Origin: RGIG3009 sp964470515
Lineage (GTDB): Bacteria > Bacillota > Clostridia > Oscillospirales > Acutalibacteraceae
Length of the DNA stretch: 9,861 nt
NCBI GenBank assembly: GCA_964470515.1
Contig: CAYYDD010000059.1
Location: 1 to 9,861, forward strand
Reading direction: 5' to 3'
The notes below the pieces were generated by a model that had not been told where the DNA came from, ran no database searches, and worked only from the letters and a program-made list of their open reading frames with translations. Below, in pieces: positions 6,423-9,861 of this stretch (within the stretch, counting starts at the first letter, position 1; every line of letters begins with the position of its first letter). A program made the position numbers and the translations under genes.

Positions 6423-6436
6423 GCGGCGGATGCCGC
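6423..6436 (+). promoter_or_regulatory. Small hairpin before the PHP ribosome binding site
   Basis: GCGGC (6423-6427) and GCCGC (6432-6436) form a stem with a GGAT loop, ending 1 base before the AGGAGGG at 6437-6443. It could affect ribosome access; nothing more can be said. Confidence 0.35.
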
Positions 6437-6450
6437 AGGAGGGTAGTATT

Positions 6451-7299
6451 TTGGCAAGCGATCTGCACTGTCACACGAAAATTTCCGACGGCTCACTTGG
6501 CATTGAGGAGGTACTGACCATCGCAAAGCGGCGCGGTCTGTCCGCTATCGCGATCACCGATCACGATAACACCGCGGGCTCTACCCGCGCGGTCGTGATC
6601 GGGCGGCGGATGGGTATGCGTGTGATACACGGCGTGGAGTTCTCCACGTACGATAATCAACGGAGCAACACGGCGCATCTGCTGTGCTATTTGTGCGACC
6701 ATCCCGACCGTTTGGAGGGGCTGTGTCACCGCACGAGCGAAAACCGCCGCGCCGCCGGTATGGAAATGATACGCAAGGTGATGCGGTATTATCCCATCAC
6801 GCCGGAGCTGGTACTCAAATGCGGCGCGGGCAGTACCAGCATTTATCGCCAGCACATTATGCACGCGCTGATGGATGCCGGCTATGCCGACAGCGTTTAC
6901 GGTGATTTGTACGAAAAGCTGTTCGGCGAGGGTGGCAGCATTAAAATGAACATCGAATATCCCGACACGCGTGATATGCTTAAGGCTGTTCACGAAGCCG
7001 GCGGTATCGCGGTGCTGGCGCATCCGTGTAGCTATCATAACGAGGCACTGCTGGAGGAGCTGATCGAGCAGGGGCTCGACGGCGTGGAGGTCTGGCATCA
7101 TAGCCACACGCCCGAGCAGGTGGAGCAGCTGCTGTCGCTCACCAAGGACCGCGGACTGCTGGCGACCGGCGGATCGGATTTTCACGGTATGTATGCGCGC
7201 ACCATCCGTCCCCTGGGTTCGACCTCGGTGCCGGATGAGCAGGTGGAAGCCTTGCTGGCCTACAAGGAGAAAAAGGCCCGCGCACGAAAGGACGATTGA
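6451..7299 (+). CDS. PHP-domain phosphoesterase
   Basis: A 282-residue cytosolic protein made almost wholly of a PHP (polymerase and histidinol phosphatase) domain, a trinuclear-metal phosphoesterase. Metal-ligand motifs run in order: DLHCHTKISDGS at 4-15 (H6, H8, D13), ITDHDN at 35-40, GVEFS at 61-65, H76, LAHP at 189-192 and GSDFHG at 241-246. The arrangement resembles the YciV/RNase AM and nucleoside-3',5'-bisphosphate phosphatase group, but the substrate cannot be fixed from sequence. I chose TTG 6451 because AGGAGGG ends 7 bases before it and it places the first metal motif at residue 4, as usual. A longer frame back to 6313 would run through the promoter and terminator. The next gene starts 2 bases after the stop, so the two are surely co-transcribed. 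Confidence 0.9.
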   Translation: MASDLHCHTKISDGSLGIEEVLTIAKRRGLSAIAITDHDNTAGSTRAVVIGRRMGMRVIHGVEFSTYDNQRSNTAHLLCYLCDHPDRLEGLCHRTSENRRAAGMEMIRKVMRYYPITPELVLKCGAGSTSIYRQHIMHALMDAGYADSVYGDLYEKLFGEGGSIKMNIEYPDTRDMLKAVHEAGGIAVLAHPCSYHNEALLEELIEQGLDGVEVWHHSHTPEQVEQLLSLTKDRGLLATGGSDFHGMYARTIRPLGSTSVPDEQVEALLAYKEKKARARKDD

Positions 7300-7301
7300 C
7301 T

Positions 7302-7547
7302 ATGACAAAGCGGTATACCACGCGCGGCGTATGCGCACGTTCCATTACCTTTGATCTGGATGACGGGATCGTACGCAACGTGCGGTTTGAGGGTGGCTGC
7401 GCCGGTAACACGCAGGGCGTGGCGGCACTCGTCGAGGGGATGCCTGCTGATGAGGCGATCCGTCGGTTGTCAGGTATCCGCTGTGGGTTTAAATCCACCT
7501 CCTGCCCCGACCAGCTGGCGCAGGCATTGCAAAAAGCATTACAATAA
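7302..7547 (+). CDS. Small TSCPD-domain protein (TIGR03905 type)
   Basis: An 81-residue protein with the family core GGCAGNTQG (31-39), IRCGFKSTSCPDQLA (59-73) and four cysteines (C11, C33, C61, C68). TSCPD domains occur alone, as here, and at the C-terminus of B12-dependent ribonucleotide reductases; the role of the stand-alone form is unknown. The cysteines suggest metal or cluster binding, which is inference. The ATG at 7302 is 2 bases after the PHP stop, with AAAGGA as a modest ribosome binding site and probable coupling to the gene before it. An in-frame TTG at 7296 would overlap the PHP gene and is less likely. A strong hairpin follows the stop. Confidence 0.88.
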   Translation: MTKRYTTRGVCARSITFDLDDGIVRNVRFEGGCAGNTQGVAALVEGMPADEAIRRLSGIRCGFKSTSCPDQLAQALQKALQ

Positions 7548-7558
7548 GAACAAAGAAA

Positions 7559-7585
7559 GCCGGGCAAGCGGTACGCTTGCCCGGC
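7559..7585. terminator. Terminator between the TSCPD gene and the MATE pseudogene
   Basis: GCCGGGCAAGCG (7559-7570) pairs perfectly with CGCTTGCCCGGC (7574-7585) around a 3-base loop. T-rich sequence follows on the plus side (7587-7606), and on the minus side TTTCTTTGTTCTT, so it probably serves both converging transcripts. Confidence 0.8.
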
Positions 7586-7595
7586 CGTTTGTTGT

Positions 7596-8237
7596 TCAAT
7601 TTTTTATATCTGCGGGCACGGGGATATCGTCCTCGTTGCGGTTGTCCTCAAAATCGGGGACAGCGTGGAAGTCTTTCTCCGAGGATTGCTCCTCCGTCGG
7701 GGGAGCACTGTCCTCAGCGGAATCTGACAGACGGTCGAGAATACGCCGTTTTACATAGCGGGAATAGCAGAAGTGTGTCAGACCGGTGACGGCCCAGGTG
7801 ATGGGATGGCACAGATAGAGCATCTCCCACGTGCCGCCGAGTAGGGGGAACGCGGTAAAGATCCACACGATACGCAGTCCGCACACACCCGCGAGGGTGG
7901 GAACATCGGGACGACCGAGGCACCCAGACCGCGCAGATACCCGGTAAACACGTCCATCGTACCGCTGACAAGTACAGTGGCGCGACGGTGGCGATGGCCA
8001 CGCCATCCACATGCATACCGCACACGATAACGAAAAACAGATTCAGCAGAACGTTGAGAATGCCGGAGACGGTGAGATAGATCGGCGGACGCTTTGCCGC
8101 ACACGCTTGCGACGTTGCGCCCCGATATGGCGTGCCACGACGGTGAGCACGCCGGTAGCGAGACTTAAAAACAGATTAACGATCAGGTTGGTCAGTGCGC
8201 CGCCGGCGGTTGAGCTTTCTTGCCAATCGTCGTTCAT
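7596..8237 (-). pseudogene. MATE-family efflux transporter, decayed second copy
   Basis: Four stretches of a MATE protein follow in order but in different reading frames. The first runs from ATG 8237 with SSTAGGALTNLIVNLFL and LTVVARHIGA (matching residues 56-94 of the intact neighbour). The second, about 8097-7966, reads KRPPIYLTVSGILNVLLN (169-212). The third, about 7965-7902, reads SGTMDVFTGYLRGLG and VVPMF (373-394). The fourth, about 7900-7596, reads TLAGVCGLRIVWIF and GGTWEMLYLCHPITW (395-450), then a long acidic tail. Regions matching residues 8-55, 95-168 and 213-372 are missing, leaving 642 bases instead of about 1400. The start overlaps the stop of the intact MATE gene as ATGA, the mark of a former coupled operon. 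The product cannot be a working transporter. Confidence 0.88.
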
Positions 8238-9634
8238 ACGTGTGCCATTTTTTGACTTTCCGGGACGTTCTCGGTATCAGTGAACTGCTTTAGGATACGA
8301 TCGGCGTGACGGGTGTAAAGACAGTGTGCGGTCAGCGTAAACAGCCAAGTGATGGGATAGGCGATGTACAGAGCTGTCCAGGTACCGCCCATCAGCGGAA
8401 AAATGAAGAGTACCCAGCAGACACGCAGCCCGCAGGTGCCGACAAGTGAGGTCATCATCGGGACGATGGAAAAGCCCAGACCGTGCAGATGGCCGACCTG
8501 TATCTGCATCGCGCCGTCCAGAAAAATGGTGCTGAGGATGATAAACAGATGCTCGCGACCGGCCTTGAGTGCCTCCGGTGACGAGGTGAAGAACCCCAGC
8601 AGGAAGTTGCTGAACAGCAGGATGACCGCGCCGGCCGACACGCAGGTGACAAAGCACAGCAGATGTCCGTAGCGCAGGGTACCCTTGATGCGGCGCTTTT
8701 TATGTGCGCCGAAATTCTGACTGGTAAAGGCCAGCGTCGTGGTATAATACGCGTTGATCGCCGTATACAGCAGATTTTCGATCTGCCCCGCCGCGCCCAT
8801 ACCGGCCACGTACATATCGCTGAAGGTGTTGGCGGTGGATTGCACGATCACGTTGGAGATGGCGAACATCGACGATTGCAGACCCGACGGCAGACCGATA
8901 CGCAGAATCTCACCGAGTTGACGGCGATCCAGACACATTTTCGCAGGCTCAAAGCGGATATTGCTGCGCTCACGCAGCAGACAGAGAATGACCAGCACCG
9001 CCGATACGTACTGCGATACCACGGTGGCAACGGCCACACCGGCCACGTCCATATGAAACACGATGACGAACAGCAGATTCAGCAGGACGTTGAGGATCCC
9101 CGCGACAGTGAGGTAGATCAGGGGTCGCTTGGTGTCGCCTGTGGCACGCAGGATGGAGGCACCGAAGTTATACAGCAGAAACCCGGGCGTACCCAAAAAA
9201 TAAATGCGGGTATAAAGCACCGCCTTGGGGAACACGGTGGAGCCATCGTCACCGGTGCCCATCAGACGCAGGATCGGCTCGGCGACCAGCAACCCCGCGA
9301 TCAGCAGGAATACCCCGCAGATGAGAGCCAGCGGGATGGCGGTATGCACACTGCGGCGTATCAAATCGTCGTTTTTCGCACCGATGTGACGCGCTACGAC
9401 TGTGAGGATACCGACGCTGAGACCCATAAACAGATTGATAAGAAGGTTGATAAAGGAGGCGGTGGAGGATACCGCCGCGAGCGACTCGTCACCCGCAAAC
9501 TGCCCGATGACCACCGTATCGGCGGCGTTGTACAGCGTTTGCAGGATACCGATGGCGATAACCGGCAGGGAATAAAAGAACATACCTGATAAGATCGATC
9601 CGTTACACAGATCCTTTTTTACGGATGCTTTCAT
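8234..9634 (-). CDS. MATE-family multidrug/cation efflux transporter
   Basis: A 466-residue integral membrane protein with about twelve hydrophobic helices in two pseudo-symmetrical halves, as usual for MATE exporters, which expel cationic drugs or metabolites using a Na+ or H+ gradient. Helix 1 region reads FYSLPVIAIGILQTLYNAADTVVIG (in part, residues 20-44), then LTVVARHIGA (77-86), ILRATGDTKRPLIYL (161-175), the second-half start GLPSGLQSSMF (247-257) and the C-terminal GLGFSIVPMM (385-394). The substrate is unknown. I chose ATG 9634 because AGGAGGAGAT precedes it at 5-6 bases; an earlier in-frame start at 9667 would lie upstream of that site. The stop overlaps the start of the decayed paralogue. 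Confidence 0.95.
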   Translation of the reverse strand: MKASVKKDLCNGSILSGMFFYSLPVIAIGILQTLYNAADTVVIGQFAGDESLAAVSSTASFINLLINLFMGLSVGILTVVARHIGAKNDDLIRRSVHTAIPLALICGVFLLIAGLLVAEPILRLMGTGDDGSTVFPKAVLYTRIYFLGTPGFLLYNFGASILRATGDTKRPLIYLTVAGILNVLLNLLFVIVFHMDVAGVAVATVVSQYVSAVLVILCLLRERSNIRFEPAKMCLDRRQLGEILRIGLPSGLQSSMFAISNVIVQSTANTFSDMYVAGMGAAGQIENLLYTAINAYYTTTLAFTSQNFGAHKKRRIKGTLRYGHLLCFVTCVSAGAVILLFSNFLLGFFTSSPEALKAGREHLFIILSTIFLDGAMQIQVGHLHGLGFSIVPMMTSLVGTCGLRVCWVLFIFPLMGGTWTALYIAYPITWLFTLTAHCLYTRHADRILKQFTDTENVPESQKMAHV

Positions 9635-9679
9635 AGTTATCTCCTCCTCTGTAACACCAAAAAACAACTCTACGGATAA

Positions 9680-9707
9680 ACTATACCACTTTCAAAATAT
9701 TTATCAA
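9680..9707 (-). promoter_or_regulatory. Promoter of the MATE gene
   Basis: On the minus strand TTGATA (9707-9702), a 16-base spacer and TATAGT (9685-9680), each one base off consensus, lie in an AT-rich gap. Transcription would start near 9673, giving a leader of about 40 bases. Confidence 0.6.
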
Positions 9708-9770
9708 CCCCTTTTGAGAAGAAAAAACACAGTAAACCGAGACACTTCGTAAGGAAGTAATAACTTAAAC

Positions 9771-9815
9771 ACAAAAACACACGCTCTGCGCAATGGTGGC
9801 AGGTGTGTGTTTTGT
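9771..9815 (-). terminator. Terminator of the gene entering from the right
   Basis: Bases 9771-9782 pair with 9805-9815 (11 pairs, one bulged A), with an inner CTGC/GCAG stem at 9786-9802. Read on the minus strand the hairpin's 3' arm is T-rich and continues into GTGTTTAAGTT. It touches the stop codon of the partial gene at 9815-9817. The tail is not a clean T run, so strength is uncertain. Confidence 0.5.
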
Positions 9816-9861
9816 TACGTAAGTATTTGTTTTAAGAGTTCGGTGGCGGGCTCATCGGTGG
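9815..9861 (-). CDS. C-terminal end of a minus-strand gene (partial)
   Basis: An open minus-strand frame enters from the right edge and ends at TAA (9817-9815), giving TDEPATELLKQILT. The hairpin immediately after the stop supports a real gene end. The fragment is too short to name; the amphipathic ATELLKQIL end resembles a closing helix. Confidence 0.4.
   Translation of the reverse strand, partial: TDEPATELLKQILT

Noticed and set aside
6313..6450. Upstream start for the PHP protein adding 46 residues
   Set aside because: That extension would be encoded by the promoter and terminator region and lacks a ribosome binding site, while TTG 6451 has a strong one and the usual family start.
8663..9589. 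Plus-strand open frame of 308 codons opposite the MATE gene
   Set aside because: Antisense shadow of a clear membrane transporter gene; rich in His, Gln, Arg and Asp as expected for reversed hydrophobic codons.
1..9861. CRISPR array, insertion sequence, tRNA or rRNA gene, phage or defence system
   Set aside because: No regularly spaced repeats, no transposase or integrase frames, and no tRNA-like cloverleaf or rRNA sequence could be recognised.

Overview
The window looks like chromosomal DNA of a low-to-mid GC-tolerant Firmicute, most likely a gut Clostridium-group bacterium of the Oscillospiraceae/Ruminococcaceae type. This is inferred from the strong AGGAGG ribosome binding sites, a Bacillus-like short glutamine synthetase, a stand-alone RibU-type riboflavin uptake protein under an FMN riboswitch, and a TIGR03905-type TSCPD protein next to a PHP phosphoesterase. 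No species can be named from sequence alone. There is no sign of a prophage, insertion sequence or CRISPR array.

Layout, left to right. Bases 1-51 hold the tail of an upstream plus-strand gene, followed at once by a palindromic terminator. Bases about 176-334 carry the decayed C-terminal end of an AraC-type regulator, in which a promoter for the next gene appears to lie. mtaB (331-1623, plus) encodes the tRNA t6A methylthiotransferase and ends at a strong hairpin shared with the converging minus-strand operon glnA (3652-2318) and cytidylate-kinase-like gene (2299-1667). glnA has a near-consensus promoter. A short plus-strand ORF of doubtful reality (3774-3908) lies between glnA and ribU. ribU (4482-3826, minus) has a complete regulatory chain: promoter, FMN aptamer, terminator overlapping the ribosome binding site region. 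mgtE (6074-4707, minus) follows upstream, with its stop codon 2 bases from the ribU promoter and a roughly 185-base structured leader. A divergent promoter drives a plus-strand pair: a PHP-domain phosphoesterase (6451-7299) and a small four-cysteine TSCPD protein (7302-7547). The right part carries a MATE efflux gene (9634-8234, minus) and, overlapping its stop codon by an ATGA, a second MATE gene that is now a pseudogene broken by three internal losses and several frame changes (8237-7596). The window ends with a terminator and the last codons of another minus-strand gene.

The genes do housekeeping jobs (tRNA modification, nitrogen assimilation, riboflavin and magnesium uptake, nucleotide/phosphoester metabolism, efflux) and do not form a single system. 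The most interesting content is regulatory RNA: besides the recognisable FMN riboswitch, two leaders that I cannot assign to a known family show mutually exclusive pairings. One precedes the PHP gene and looks like a transcription attenuator; the other precedes mgtE and could hide the ribosome binding site. Neither leader could be folded or searched here, so these remain proposals based on reading base pairing by eye.
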